64,000 nt of DNA, taken from the NCBI RefSeq assembly GCF_028209395.1, contig NZ_JAQLDQ010000003.1:1-64000 (forward strand). Direction: 5' to 3'. Below, piece by piece: positions 51,733 through 60,998 of the stretch. This stretch comes from Collinsella aerofaciens (lineage in GTDB: Bacteria; Actinomycetota; Coriobacteriia; Coriobacteriales; Coriobacteriaceae). Positions within the stretch are counted from its first letter, which is position 1; the number at the start of each line of letters is the position of its first letter. Under the pieces are notes generated by a model. That model saw only the letters and a list, made by a program, of their open reading frames with translations. It had not been told where the DNA came from and searched no databases. A program made the position numbers and the translations under genes.

Positions 51733-52674
51733 GTGCCGGCGAATAAGGAACATACCGAAGCTACTCCCTCGTCGCTCGCCGTGGCGGCGGGGGAGTATCT
51801 CGATTACCTCGCGGTCGAGCGGGGTTTGGCGCGCAACACGATTGCGGCCTATCGTCGTGACCTGACGACGTACTGCGCCTATCTGGAGCGGGCGGGTATT
51901 GTGTCTTTTGAAGAGGTGACCCGTCAGGTCGTGGAGGGCTTTGTCGCCGACCGTCGCGATGGGGGCTATTCCGATGCCTCGGTGGAGCGTGCGTTTGCGG
52001 CTGTGAAGGGCCTACATGCCTTTTTGGTGCGCGATGGGGCTGTGGCCCAAAATCCAACGGCGGCGTTGCGCCTGCCTAAAAAGGCTGAGCGTTTGCCGGA
52101 GTATCTATCGGTGGAGGATGTCTCGGCGCTGCTCGATCAAGACTTCCCCGAGGGCGAGATGGGCTTGCGCGACCATGCCATCTTGGAAGTGCTCTACGGA
52201 TGCGGTTTGCGTGTGAGCGAGTTGGTGGGGCTCGATGTGGGCGATATCCATATCGACGATGGCTTTGTGCTCGTTCGTGGTAAGGGCTCGAAGGAACGCC
52301 TGTCCCCGCTGGTAGGAAGCGCGGCGCGAGCTCTGACGCTCTATGTAACTGAGGGGCGTTCTCGCTTGGCGGCCCATGCCCGCGGAACCGAGACCTCGGC
52401 GGTCTTTTTAAATAAGAACGGCCGCCGTCTGTCGCGCCAGGGCATCCATGCCATCTGTGAGCGCTACGGGCGCCAGGTGGGACTGGTGGGGCTCCATCCC
52501 CATACCTTGCGCCACTCCTTTGCCACCCACATGCTCGCGGGCGGTGCCGACCTGCGTGTGCTGCAGGAGATTTTGGGCCATGCCGATATTTCGACCACGC
52601 AGGTCTACACGCATGTCGACCGAACGCAACTGACCGAGGTCTATCTGGCGGCGCATCCGCTAGCACATCGCTAG
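51733..52674 (+). CDS. xerD: tyrosine recombinase XerD
   Basis: About 313 residues. The N-terminal SAM-like DNA-binding domain (EYLDYLAVERGLARNTIAAY) precedes a catalytic domain with Arg in GCGLRVSEL, HTLRHSFATHM (His, Arg), GHADISTTQVYTHV (His) and the nucleophile Tyr292. It resolves chromosome dimers at dif with a partner; XerD is favoured over XerC from the overall motif set, but that is not certain. GTG 51733 follows the pyrG stop by 2 bases, so translation is coupled; a frame open further upstream overlaps pyrG and is rejected. Confidence 0.88.
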   Translation: MPANKEHTEATPSSLAVAAGEYLDYLAVERGLARNTIAAYRRDLTTYCAYLERAGIVSFEEVTRQVVEGFVADRRDGGYSDASVERAFAAVKGLHAFLVRDGAVAQNPTAALRLPKKAERLPEYLSVEDVSALLDQDFPEGEMGLRDHAILEVLYGCGLRVSELVGLDVGDIHIDDGFVLVRGKGSKERLSPLVGSAARALTLYVTEGRSRLAAHARGTETSAVFLNKNGRRLSRQGIHAICERYGRQVGLVGLHPHTLRHSFATHMLAGGADLRVLQEILGHADISTTQVYTHVDRTQLTEVYLAAHPLAHR

Positions 52675-52705
52675 CACCTCGCTGACCTGCATATTTATAA
52701 ATATT

Positions 52706-52775
52706 AAATGGGACGGGCCCCAGATTGCCGAGACGCACTTTTGCGCGCATGGGCAATCTGGGGCCCGTCCCATTT
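52706..52775. repeat. 24-bp perfect inverted repeat after xerD
   Basis: Arms 52706-52729 (AAATGGGACGGGCCCCAGAT and four more) and 52752-52775 are exact inverted copies around 22 bases, followed by TTCGCC. It is probably the terminator of pyrG-xerD, although such an arm length is unusual for one. Confidence 0.85.
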
Positions 52776-52869
52776 TTCGCCAGACACCGACGCGGTGGTG
52801 GGCCGTGTGTGTCGTGGGTGGGGGAGTTTGGGGGCGATGTGAACGGCGTGTAAAGGGACGTAAAAATCG

Positions 52870-52886
52870 CCTCAAGGTCAACTTGA
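52870..52886 (+). promoter_or_regulatory. motif shared with the secreted wall-enzyme promoter
   Basis: CCTCAAGGTCAACTTGA matches 16 of 17 bases of the reverse complement of 12105-12121. It continues into AGGTTGAGG, giving CCTCAA/TTGAGG symmetry. It may bind a regulator of wall genes; not a motif I can name. The gene-free region 52675-53135 contains this, a LexA-like site and G-rich repeats. Confidence 0.4.
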
Positions 52887-52941
52887 AGGTTGAGGTTCGC
52901 GGGCGTGGTTCTACAGGTGGCATCACGCCTTTGCTGCAAAC

Positions 52942-52993
52942 ACAACATATTGTGTTCTCGAACATATGCTCGGGGGTGTTTTACAACATATTG
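52942..52993 (+). promoter_or_regulatory. LexA-like box between two ACAACATATTG repeats upstream of mraZ
   Basis: CGAACATATGCTCG at 52959-52972 fits the Gram-positive SOS box CGAAC-N4-GTTCG with one mismatch. It is flanked by direct repeats of ACAACATATTG at 52942-52952 and 52983-52993, 41 bp apart; the first lies in the palindrome AACACAA-CATA-TTGTGTT. Confidence 0.45.
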
Positions 52994-53005
52994 AGGGTGG
53001 AGTGG

Positions 53006-53031
53006 TGGGCGGGGTGGGGGAAGGGGTGGGG
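53006..53031 (+). promoter_or_regulatory. TGGG repeats, probable MraZ operator
   Basis: TGGGC at 53006, TGGGG at 53015 and TGGGG at 53027 lie about 100 bases before mraZ. MraZ proteins bind tandem TGGGN repeats in their own promoter. Spacing is 9 and 12 rather than a regular 10, so the exact boxes are uncertain. Confidence 0.5.
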
Positions 53032-53135
53032 AAAGGTGTTGAAAAATGGGGCGATTCCCCATATTATTGATGACGTCGACAGGCGGGGTGGTTCCCCGCG
53101 TACGTGCCATCTGAGTAACCGAGGGGAGGGCGCAC

Positions 53136-53570
53136 ATGGGAATGACGGGTGCATACGAGCGCAATCTCGATGCAAAAGGTCGTCTGTCCCTGCCTGCACT
53201 CCTTCGCGAGGAGCTTGGAGAGCACGTTCGCGTGTTCAAAGCCCTGGATGTCGATGCTCTGTACGTGTTCTCTGCCGAGGCCTTCGATAAGTGGGTCGAA
53301 GGACTCTTCGCGGGTCGTGAGGGCCACGAGGGTTTTAACCCGCGTGACATCAACGACCAGAAGCTCATGAGGGCGATCAACAAGCGCACCACGTCGATGG
53401 ACGTGGACAGCGCCGGTCGTATCGGTCTTTCCGAGTCTCTCCGCAAGCAGGCGAACCTCGACCGCGAGGTCACGGTTGTGGGCAACTACGACCACCTTGA
53501 GGTTTGGGATCGCGCCGCGGCCGATGAGGACGATGACGATGAGGCCCTGCTGGACCTCTTCTTCTCGTAA
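53136..53570 (+). CDS. mraZ: transcriptional regulator MraZ
   Basis: The 144-residue protein has two MraZ/AbrB-like repeats: YERNLDAKGRLSLPALLREE and DVDSAGRIGLSESLRKQANL, the second with the DxxGR motif. It binds TGGG repeats upstream and controls the division cluster. GAGGGGAGGG precedes ATG 53136. First gene of the dcw cluster; rsmH follows 20 bp later. Confidence 0.95.
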   Translation: MGMTGAYERNLDAKGRLSLPALLREELGEHVRVFKALDVDALYVFSAEAFDKWVEGLFAGREGHEGFNPRDINDQKLMRAINKRTTSMDVDSAGRIGLSESLRKQANLDREVTVVGNYDHLEVWDRAAADEDDDDEALLDLFFS

Positions 53571-53590
53571 GGGCAAGGCACGGGTAACGG

Positions 53591-54556
53591 ATGGAGCGTG
53601 GGATCTTGACACAAGAATATCGGCATGAACCTGTCATGCTCGGCGAAGTGCTTGAGTCGCTGCGGCTAAAGAGCGGCTCCGTTGTCTGCGATTGCACCCT
53701 TGGCGGTGCCGGCCATTCGGTAAAGATGGCCGCGCAGGTGGGGGAGACGGGCCTTTTGCTCGGCGTCGATCAGGACGACATGGCCCTCGAGGCCGCTGGT
53801 GCCCGTCTGGACCGCGAGGTTCCCGGCGTTCCGCACCAGCTGCTGAAGGGCAACTTCGGCGACTTGGACGAGCTGCTTTGCTCGGCCGAGGTGCCCGGGG
53901 TCGATGGCTTCCTGTTCGATTTGGGCGTTTCGTCACCGCAACTCGATATCCCTGGCAGGGGCTTTTCGTATAACGAGGACGCCCCATTGGACATGCGGAT
54001 GGATCCGGGTAATAACACCTTAAACGCAGCTGAGGTCATCAACACCTATAACGAACACGACCTCGCCCGGATTCTACGCGTCTACGGAGAAGAGAAGTTC
54101 GCCTCGCAGATTGCGCGCGAGATCGTGCGCCGCCGCGAGCAAGAACCGATCGAAACCACCGGCCAATTTGTCGAGATCATCAAGGCGGGTATCCCGGCTG
54201 CCGCTCGTCGGCATGGCGGACACCCGGCCAAGAAAAGTTTCCAGGCCATTCGCATCGAGGTCAATCACGAGCTCGATGTGCTCGAACGAGGGCTTGATGC
54301 CGCCACCAGGTGGCTCAACCCGGGCGGACGTATCTGCGTCATCTCGTATCACTCGCTCGAGGACCGTATCGTAAAGAACCACTTTAAGGAGATGAGCCAG
54401 GGGTGCACGTGTCCGCCGGAGATTCCGGTGTGCGTGTGCGGCAACGTGCCGATACTCAAGGTCATCACCCGCAAACCCTTGGTTGCCCAGCCTGATGAGG
54501 TTGAGCGCAACCCTCGGGCGAGATCAGCCAAAATCCGCGTGGCGCAGCGTCTGTAG
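53591..54556 (+). CDS. rsmH: 16S rRNA (cytosine-1402-N4)-methyltransferase
   Basis: The 321-residue protein has HEPVMLGEVLESL, the SAM-binding DCTLGGAGHS, DLGVSSPQLD, YNEDAPLDMRMD and SYHSLEDRIVK, all typical of RsmH/MraW. It methylates 16S rRNA C1402. ATG 53591 gives the normal length; a TTG at 53606 is a possible alternative with GGAG nearby. Second gene of the dcw cluster. Confidence 0.95.
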   Translation: MERGILTQEYRHEPVMLGEVLESLRLKSGSVVCDCTLGGAGHSVKMAAQVGETGLLLGVDQDDMALEAAGARLDREVPGVPHQLLKGNFGDLDELLCSAEVPGVDGFLFDLGVSSPQLDIPGRGFSYNEDAPLDMRMDPGNNTLNAAEVINTYNEHDLARILRVYGEEKFASQIAREIVRRREQEPIETTGQFVEIIKAGIPAAARRHGGHPAKKSFQAIRIEVNHELDVLERGLDAATRWLNPGGRICVISYHSLEDRIVKNHFKEMSQGCTCPPEIPVCVCGNVPILKVITRKPLVAQPDEVERNPRARSAKIRVAQRL

Positions 54557-54646
54557 GCGCGACCGCGCGATATTGGACCTCCCGCTCGCACCATAAACGA
54601 AGCTTAAACACACTACCAACGTACTCGGGATGGGAGGCGGCATATC

Positions 54647-55117
54647 ATGGGCTACAACACTTCAAGCGCAGCACTCGCCTATGATATGAACGCCATGCCC
54701 GCCTATCGTGAGACGCCGCAGGCCCCCGTTGCTCCCCGTGAGCAGCGCGCGCCGCGCTTTGATGTCTACACGGGCGCGGGCCGTCAGGCAAACCAGGCGG
54801 TAAGCCCGGTTTTCATGAGCGTTCTTAAAACGTTTTGCATCATTGCGGCTATCTTCATGACGATCGGCGTCGCCCGCGTGGCGCTCGCCGGCGTTACGGC
54901 CCAGGTGCTCAACAGCAACGCCGAGCTTACCAGCACGCTCGAAAAGGCGACCGATGAGAGCTCCGACCTGGAGGTCATGCATTCGGTCTATGGCGCCGAC
55001 ACGCGCATTCGCGACCTTGCGGGCGCTTATGGCATGGTGGAGCCCAGCGAGAGCGTTACACTTGACTTTTCGCAGGATGCAGCCGCGGGCGCCAACGCGA
55101 CCGCGACCGCTCAGTAG
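54647..55117 (+). CDS. FtsL-like cell division protein
   Basis: The 156-residue single-pass protein has a cytoplasmic Pro/Arg-rich N-terminus (1-50), a membrane segment (about 56-83) and an extracytoplasmic coiled-coil-like stretch (SNAELTSTLEKATDESSDLE), ending in an Ala-rich tail. Sequence conservation is low, as usual for FtsL. Position between rsmH and ftsI is the main evidence. It would link FtsI, FtsW and FtsB/DivIC at the septum. Ribosome site GGGAGG. Confidence 0.75.
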   Translation: MGYNTSSAALAYDMNAMPAYRETPQAPVAPREQRAPRFDVYTGAGRQANQAVSPVFMSVLKTFCIIAAIFMTIGVARVALAGVTAQVLNSNAELTSTLEKATDESSDLEVMHSVYGADTRIRDLAGAYGMVEPSESVTLDFSQDAAAGANATATAQ

Positions 55118-55134
55118 CAAGACGGTAGCTGAGT

Positions 55135-57000
55135 ATGACAAATGACTATCGCCGCGGTTCCGATGGGGGCCGCGGTTCTGGACGTCCCTCGTCGCGGGGA
55201 CGTTCTGGTTATCAAGGAACGGGTCGGCAATCTTACAACGCCGGGCGGTCCCGTGGCAACGACCCGGCGTCGCGACTTCGCGGCTCGGGCGGCCCTCAAG
55301 TGCATAACACCAGGTCGCGCAAGAGTTCGTCGACCGAATGGCTCACAGGCGCGCCTCTGCCTCGCCGCAAAGCCGTCATGGGCTTCATCGGGCTTGGCTT
55401 GGGCTTGGGCGTCTTTCGCCTTGCCGACTATCAAATTGTCGAAGCCGATAAACTGCGCGAGCGCGCCGATGCGCGCCGCCTGCTTGCGCAGACCCTCTAT
55501 GCCAAACGCGGCACCATCTACGACCGCAACGGCAACGTGCTGGCGTCGTCGGTCGAATGTCGCAACATCGCCGTGAACCCGCAGCTTGTCGAGGATGTTG
55601 ACAAGACGGTGTCGGCGCTGGTCAAGGCAGCTGGAATCGATAAAAAGACCTGCCGCAAGCTCGTTGAGTCCGATGGAACCTGGGTGTATATCAAGCGCCA
55701 GGTGGACGAAGACGATGTTGCGGCGCTGGAGAAGAAGAACCTGCCCGGCGTGCTTTTTGAGCAGGCCATGAAGCGCGTATATCCATACGGCAATCTGGCA
55801 TCGCAGGTGCTGGGTGTAGTGAATGTAGACAACGACGGCTTGACGGGTCTCGAAAAGCAATACAACAAGCTTCTGACCGGCACGAACGGTTCTCTCGTAC
55901 GCGAGCGCGCGAGGGACGGCAGCTATATCGCGGGCGGTGCCTATAAAAAGGTGGCTGCGGTCGACGGCGTTGATATCGTGACGACGCTCGACGTCAATAT
56001 CCAGCGTGCGGCCGAGGATGCCCTGGCAGAGGCAGTTGAGAAGACTAAGGCCAAGAACGGCTCGGCGCTGGTCACCGATCCTACGACAGGCGAGATTTTG
56101 GCAGCCTGCTCGTACCCGACCTACGACCAGACCGATCTGGAGAATGCCAAGACCGAGGATATGAATCTGCGCCTGGTCACCGACGCCTACGAGCCCGGCT
56201 CGGTCTTTAAGACGCTCGTGGCGGGCGCCGGCTTCGACTTGGGCGTCGTGCGATCGAGTACGTCGTTTGAGGTGCCGGCGAGCATCAAGGTGGGCGACGA
56301 TACCGTCACCGATGCCGACAAGCGCGACTATGCCATGACCATGGATGTGCGCGAGATGATGCGCCGTTCGTCCAACGTGGGCTTTGTCCTAGTGGGGCGC
56401 AAGATCGGTGCCGACGACTTTGCCGCCTATGTGGACAAGTGGGGCATCGGTCACAGCTCGGGTGTCGATTTTCCGGGAGAGAGCCTGGGTATCGTCAAGG
56501 AGCGTGACCAGTATGACGGCGCCACGCTGGGCTCGATGAGCTTTGGACAGGCACTGTCCGTCTCGCCGATTGAGATCGCACGTGCCGTGGGCGGTATCGC
56601 CAACGGCGGCGTGATGATGACCCCGCACTTCTATAAGTCCAGCAAGGGCGACGAGAAGGACTGGGGCGAAGGCGAGCGTGCGATTTCTGAGGATGCCGCA
56701 TCCCAGGTGACATCGTGCATGCAGACGGTCGTGTCCGAGGGAACGGGCGTTGGCGGCGCGGTTGACGGCTATGACGTGGCGGGTAAGACCGGTACGGCCG
56801 AACGAGCCGACGAGAACGGCGGCTACCTCAAGGAGAACTATATGTCGTCCTTTATGGGCTTTGCACCGGCACAATCGCCCAAGGTGCTGTGCTATATCAC
56901 GCTCGACGGAACGCCGAGCGGCTCGGATGCCGCTGCGGTGCCGTTCCAGTCCATTATGGCCAACGCGCTCGACGTGCTGGGTATCCCGCACACGAGGTAG
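55135..57000 (+). CDS. ftsI: division-specific penicillin-binding protein (FtsI, class B)
   Basis: The 621-residue protein has a basic, Gly/Ser/Arg-rich cytoplasmic tail of about 75 residues, a membrane anchor (about 80-98), a dimerisation domain (LYAKRGTIYDRNGNVLASS) and a transpeptidase domain. Active-site motifs are Ser356-V-F-Lys359, Ser412-Ser-Asn (412-414) and Lys551-Thr-Gly. It cross-links septal peptidoglycan. The long basic tail is longer than in E. coli FtsI. murE would be expected next but murF follows. Confidence 0.93.
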   Translation: MTNDYRRGSDGGRGSGRPSSRGRSGYQGTGRQSYNAGRSRGNDPASRLRGSGGPQVHNTRSRKSSSTEWLTGAPLPRRKAVMGFIGLGLGLGVFRLADYQIVEADKLRERADARRLLAQTLYAKRGTIYDRNGNVLASSVECRNIAVNPQLVEDVDKTVSALVKAAGIDKKTCRKLVESDGTWVYIKRQVDEDDVAALEKKNLPGVLFEQAMKRVYPYGNLASQVLGVVNVDNDGLTGLEKQYNKLLTGTNGSLVRERARDGSYIAGGAYKKVAAVDGVDIVTTLDVNIQRAAEDALAEAVEKTKAKNGSALVTDPTTGEILAACSYPTYDQTDLENAKTEDMNLRLVTDAYEPGSVFKTLVAGAGFDLGVVRSSTSFEVPASIKVGDDTVTDADKRDYAMTMDVREMMRRSSNVGFVLVGRKIGADDFAAYVDKWGIGHSSGVDFPGESLGIVKERDQYDGATLGSMSFGQALSVSPIEIARAVGGIANGGVMMTPHFYKSSKGDEKDWGEGERAISEDAASQVTSCMQTVVSEGTGVGGAVDGYDVAGKTGTAERADENGGYLKENYMSSFMGFAPAQSPKVLCYITLDGTPSGSDAAAVPFQSIMANALDVLGIPHTR

Positions 57001-57126
57001 GGGGTTACAATCTTTGGGGCCTGGTTTGTTGTCCCATATGAGGGTGTTCACATGCCCTGCACCACGCATGCGCGGCGCTGGGATACAATACGCCGATAGC
57101 ATTATTAGGTTTACAGGGGAGCTGCA

Positions 57127-58551
57127 ATGATAGAGATCGCCGTCAACAACCTCGCGGCCGCAACAGGGGCCCGAACCGTGACGGGAGAAGCCGATCGGGT
57201 ATGCCGCGGGTGCGTTATCGACTCGCGCCAGGTCGAGGAAGGGACGATTTTCGTCGCCTTTCCCGGTGAAAACGTCGACGGCAATGATTTTGCTTCCCGT
57301 GCCGTCCAGTCGGGTGCCGGCGCCGTCGTGATGACGCGTGAGCCCGAGGCCGAGCTGGTCTCGCTGGCACAGGACAGGGGCTGTGCCATCTTGCTGACCG
57401 ATGATCCCGAGGAGTTTCTGCTGCGTTTGGCGCACACGTATCGCCTGGAGCTTGGCTGCCTGGTCGTTGGCATTACCGGTTCCATCGGCAAGACGACGAC
57501 CAAGGACGTGCTCGCCGCTGTACTCGCCAAGCGCTATCGTGTCTGGGCCACCAAGGGCAATTTCAATAACCTGATCGGCATGCCGCTCACGGTGCTTTCC
57601 GCTCCGGCCGATACCGAGGTCCTGGTGCTCGAGATGGGCATGAACCATTTCCACGAGATTGAGCGTCTGTCCCAGTCCGCCAATCCCAACCTTGCCATCG
57701 TAAGCAAGATTGGTACCTCTCACATCGGCATTTTGGGCAGCCGCGAGAACATCGCCCGCGCTAAGGCCGAGATTGTCCAGGGTATGTGCGCCGCCGGCGA
57801 CTTCTTGCCGCTGCTGGTTTTGGGCGGTGAGGACGACTTTACGCCGTTCATTCGCGATACGTTCGCCCAGCCTGCTGGTATCGATGTGATGCTGGCCGGC
57901 GTCTCGGACGATGATGAGGTCCGTGCCCGCGACATTCGTGTTGATGACGAGGGACGTCCGGTCTTTACGCTCGATTTTGGCCAGGGTGAGACGATCGATA
58001 CCATGCTTGCCATCCCCGGCGTGCAGTCCGTTCCTAATGCCGTTAAGGCCGCCGCGGTTTCCTATCGCCTGGGCGTGACGCCCGAGCAGATCGATGCTGC
58101 CTTTAGGGGCCTCACGATCACCGGTCACCGCCAGGAGATCAAGCGCGCCAAGAGCGGTGCCCGCGTCATCGACGATTCCTATAACGCCAGTGCCGAATCC
58201 ATGGCTGCTGGCCTCGATCTACTGTGCTCGCTTTCGTGCACGGGGTCTCGCATGGCGATCCTGGGCGAGATGGGCGAGATGGGCGATGAGGCTCCTCGCA
58301 TGCATGAGCTCGTGGGCGCCTATGCGGCCGCCAAGAAGCTCGACATGCTGGCGTGCGTGGGTGGTGAGCTGGCCCAGCTTATGGCCGATGCCGCGCGCAT
58401 GATGGGCATGGACGAGGACCGCATCCAGGTGTTCTCCGATTATCAGCAGGTGCTCGACCGCATGGGCGGCGCGCTTGAAAAACATGATGTTGTACTGGTC
58501 AAGGGTTCCCGCTTTGTTGAGCTCGACCGCTTTGTGGAAGGTGTGTGCTAG
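57127..58551 (+). CDS. murF: UDP-MurNAc-tripeptide D-Ala-D-Ala ligase
   Basis: The 474-residue Mur ligase has the N-terminal substrate domain (GCVIDSRQVEEGTIFVAFPG), the P-loop GITGSIGKTTTKD, LEMGMNH and the C-terminal DDSYNASAESM. MurF motifs rather than MurE motifs fit throughout. It adds D-Ala-D-Ala to the tripeptide precursor in the cytoplasm. The 126 bp before it contain TACAAT, a possible internal promoter. mraY starts 3 bases after its stop. Confidence 0.93.
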   Translation: MIEIAVNNLAAATGARTVTGEADRVCRGCVIDSRQVEEGTIFVAFPGENVDGNDFASRAVQSGAGAVVMTREPEAELVSLAQDRGCAILLTDDPEEFLLRLAHTYRLELGCLVVGITGSIGKTTTKDVLAAVLAKRYRVWATKGNFNNLIGMPLTVLSAPADTEVLVLEMGMNHFHEIERLSQSANPNLAIVSKIGTSHIGILGSRENIARAKAEIVQGMCAAGDFLPLLVLGGEDDFTPFIRDTFAQPAGIDVMLAGVSDDDEVRARDIRVDDEGRPVFTLDFGQGETIDTMLAIPGVQSVPNAVKAAAVSYRLGVTPEQIDAAFRGLTITGHRQEIKRAKSGARVIDDSYNASAESMAAGLDLLCSLSCTGSRMAILGEMGEMGDEAPRMHELVGAYAAAKKLDMLACVGGELAQLMADAARMMGMDEDRIQVFSDYQQVLDRMGGALEKHDVVLVKGSRFVELDRFVEGVC

Positions 58552-58554
58552 CCC

Positions 58555-59574
58555 ATGTTCGGCAATCCCTCGTATCCAACGTATCAGGCTTTTTTGGGGC
58601 TTGGCATCGCCGCTGCCATTGCGCTGCTGCTCATGCCGTGGTGGATCAAGCTGCTGAAGGTCGAGGGTATCGGCCAACAGGTCCGAGCCGACGGCCCCAA
58701 GCGTCATTTGATTAAACAGGGTACGCCGACCATGGGCGGCGTCATCATCCTTGTTGCGATTTCGCTGACCTGCCTGCTGAGGGGCAAGCTCACCACCGAG
58801 CTCGTGCTCGTGCTGCTCGCCACGCTGGCGACTGGCGTGCTGGGCCTGATCGACGACCTGACCTCCGTTACGCATGGGCGCTCGCTCGGTCTGACGCCTC
58901 ATGCCAAGATGATCGGCCTAACCATTATCTGTGTCACCTTTACGGTACTTGCCGTTAACTGGTGCGGCGTCGCCCCCGAGATTCGTTTTCCCGGCGGCCT
59001 GACGATTGACCTTGGCGTGCTTTCGACCACCATCTGCGGCCTTTCGTTCCCGTGGCTCTACATTGTCTTTTGCTGGCTGATGATCGCCGGTCTTTCTAAT
59101 GCCGTGAACCTGACCGATGGCCTTGACGGTCTTGCTGGCGGCACCTCCATGATTGCCATGCTCGCCATGGCTGCCATGGCGTTTTTGCACGGAGACGTGA
59201 ACCTGTCCATCTTCTGCACCGCGTGTGCCGGTGCCTGCTTGGGCTTTCTGTGGTTCAACTGCTATCCGGCGAGCATCTTTATGGGCGATACCGGCTCGCT
59301 TGCCCTGGGCGCCGCGTTTGCCTGCACGTCCATCATGACCAACACCGAGGTCGTCTCCCTTATCATCGGCGGCCTGTTTATCGTTGAGACCCTGTCGGTC
59401 ATGATTCAGGTTGTCTACTTCCACTTTACGCACAAGCGCGTCTTCCTTATGGCGCCCATCCATCATCATTTCGAAAAGAAGGGCTGGGCCGAGACCAAGG
59501 TCGTCATCCGTTTTTGGATTATCGCTGCTGCCTTTGGTGCCGTTGGCCTTGCTCTGTTCTTCCAGTTGGGATAG
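58555..59574 (+). CDS. mraY: phospho-MurNAc-pentapeptide transferase
   Basis: The 339-residue membrane enzyme has about ten membrane segments and the motifs KQGTPTMGG, LGLIDDL (catalytic Asp pair), NLTDGLDGLAGG, MGDTGSLALG and PIHHHFEKKGW. It makes lipid I on undecaprenyl phosphate. It is translated right after murF. Confidence 0.97.
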   Translation: MFGNPSYPTYQAFLGLGIAAAIALLLMPWWIKLLKVEGIGQQVRADGPKRHLIKQGTPTMGGVIILVAISLTCLLRGKLTTELVLVLLATLATGVLGLIDDLTSVTHGRSLGLTPHAKMIGLTIICVTFTVLAVNWCGVAPEIRFPGGLTIDLGVLSTTICGLSFPWLYIVFCWLMIAGLSNAVNLTDGLDGLAGGTSMIAMLAMAAMAFLHGDVNLSIFCTACAGACLGFLWFNCYPASIFMGDTGSLALGAAFACTSIMTNTEVVSLIIGGLFIVETLSVMIQVVYFHFTHKRVFLMAPIHHHFEKKGWAETKVVIRFWIIAAAFGAVGLALFFQLG

Positions 59575-59583
59575 TGGTCTTTC

Positions 59584-60990
59584 ATGTCTCTTGCTGATGT
59601 CTTTAGCCTGCTCGTTTTGGGTCAGGGCAAATCCGGTCTCGATGTCGCCCGCTGGGCGCTGGCACATCCCGAGCGCGTAAGTGCCGTTACCGTGTATGGC
59701 GGTGGCACCTCTGAGCCCAATGACGCCACGCGTGCGCTCGAGGCTGCTGGTGCGTCGTTTGTCTATGGGACCGAACAGGTCGAGGGCGCCTATGACGTAT
59801 GCGTGACGTGCCCGGGCATCTCGGAGTTCTCGGGCTTCTTTAAGGCTGGGCGCGAGCATGCCGCCCAGATTATGGGTGAGCCCGAGTTTGCCTATCGCCT
59901 GTCGCCCGATAACTGGATTGCCATCACGGGCACCAACGGCAAGACGACCACCACGTCGCTGACTGATTATCTGCTTAAGGCTGCCGGCGAGGCCAGCGTT
60001 GCTGTCGGCAACATCGGCGAGCCGCCGGTCAACGAGATTGACGGCCGAGCCCACAACGAGTGGTTTGTGGCTGAGCTCTCGAGCTATCAGATTGCTACGA
60101 CAACCGAGCTCCACCCCCGCGTGGCGGTGCTGCTCAACATCACTCCCGACCACTTGGGCTGGCATAAGAGCCATAAGAACTATGCGCTTGCCAAGATTAA
60201 ACTGTTTGACAATATGGTCGATGACGATCTGGCGGTTGTCGACGTCGAAGACGCCGGCATTCACGAGTTCGATGAGTACATCTACACGCCGGGTCGTCGC
60301 ATCTGCAAGGTTGCCTTTGACGAGCCTGAGGGCGAGGATGCCGCCTTTGTGCGCGATGGCAAGATGATCGTGCGTCTGAAGGGCGTCGAGACCCCGCTCA
60401 TCGCTACATCCGAGCTCAAGATCTCGGGCCATCACAATGTTATCAATGCCCTGTGCGCTGCCACGGCTGCCTTGGCGGTCGGTGCCGATGTCGATGGTGT
60501 CTGCCGCGGTCTTGCCTCGTTCCAGCCGCTCGAGCACCGCGTGGAGCCGTGTGGCGAGATTGACGGCGTGCGCTACGTCAACGATTCCAAGGCGACCAAC
60601 ACCGATGCGGTCGAGAAGGCACTGACGGCATTTCCCGATGACGACGTGATCTTGCTGCTCGGCGGCCACGATAAGGGCACGCCGCTCACGGACTTCGCGC
60701 GCGTCGTTATGGATAACGTACGCTCGGTCGTCTGCTTTGGCGATGCGCGCGAGCGCTTCACCGCCGCTATGGACGAGGCCGATGTCGATGGCGATGTGGA
60801 TATCGCCCAGGCGGATGACCTACGCGACGCCGTGGACGTTGCTCGTTCGTTGTCGAGCCGTGGTGACGTGATCTTACTTTCACCTGCCTGCTCTTCGTTC
60901 GATGAGTTCTCGGGCTATGAGGAGCGCGGCCGCGTGTTTAAGGACTACGTGGCTCAGCTTGCCGCTACAGCGAAATCACAAATGGAATAG
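59584..60990 (+). CDS. murD: UDP-MurNAc-L-Ala D-Glu ligase
   Basis: The 468-residue protein has a Rossmann-like N-terminal domain (LVLGQGKSGLDVARWA), the P-loop ITGTNGKTTTTS, AELSSYQ, NITPDHLGWH and the C-terminal DSKATNTDAV, all MurD type. It adds D-Glu to UDP-MurNAc-L-Ala. ATG 59584 is close behind the mraY stop. Confidence 0.95.
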   Translation: MSLADVFSLLVLGQGKSGLDVARWALAHPERVSAVTVYGGGTSEPNDATRALEAAGASFVYGTEQVEGAYDVCVTCPGISEFSGFFKAGREHAAQIMGEPEFAYRLSPDNWIAITGTNGKTTTTSLTDYLLKAAGEASVAVGNIGEPPVNEIDGRAHNEWFVAELSSYQIATTTELHPRVAVLLNITPDHLGWHKSHKNYALAKIKLFDNMVDDDLAVVDVEDAGIHEFDEYIYTPGRRICKVAFDEPEGEDAAFVRDGKMIVRLKGVETPLIATSELKISGHHNVINALCAATAALAVGADVDGVCRGLASFQPLEHRVEPCGEIDGVRYVNDSKATNTDAVEKALTAFPDDDVILLLGGHDKGTPLTDFARVVMDNVRSVVCFGDARERFTAAMDEADVDGDVDIAQADDLRDAVDVARSLSSRGDVILLSPACSSFDEFSGYEERGRVFKDYVAQLAATAKSQME

Positions 60991-60998
60991 GGGTTGCG

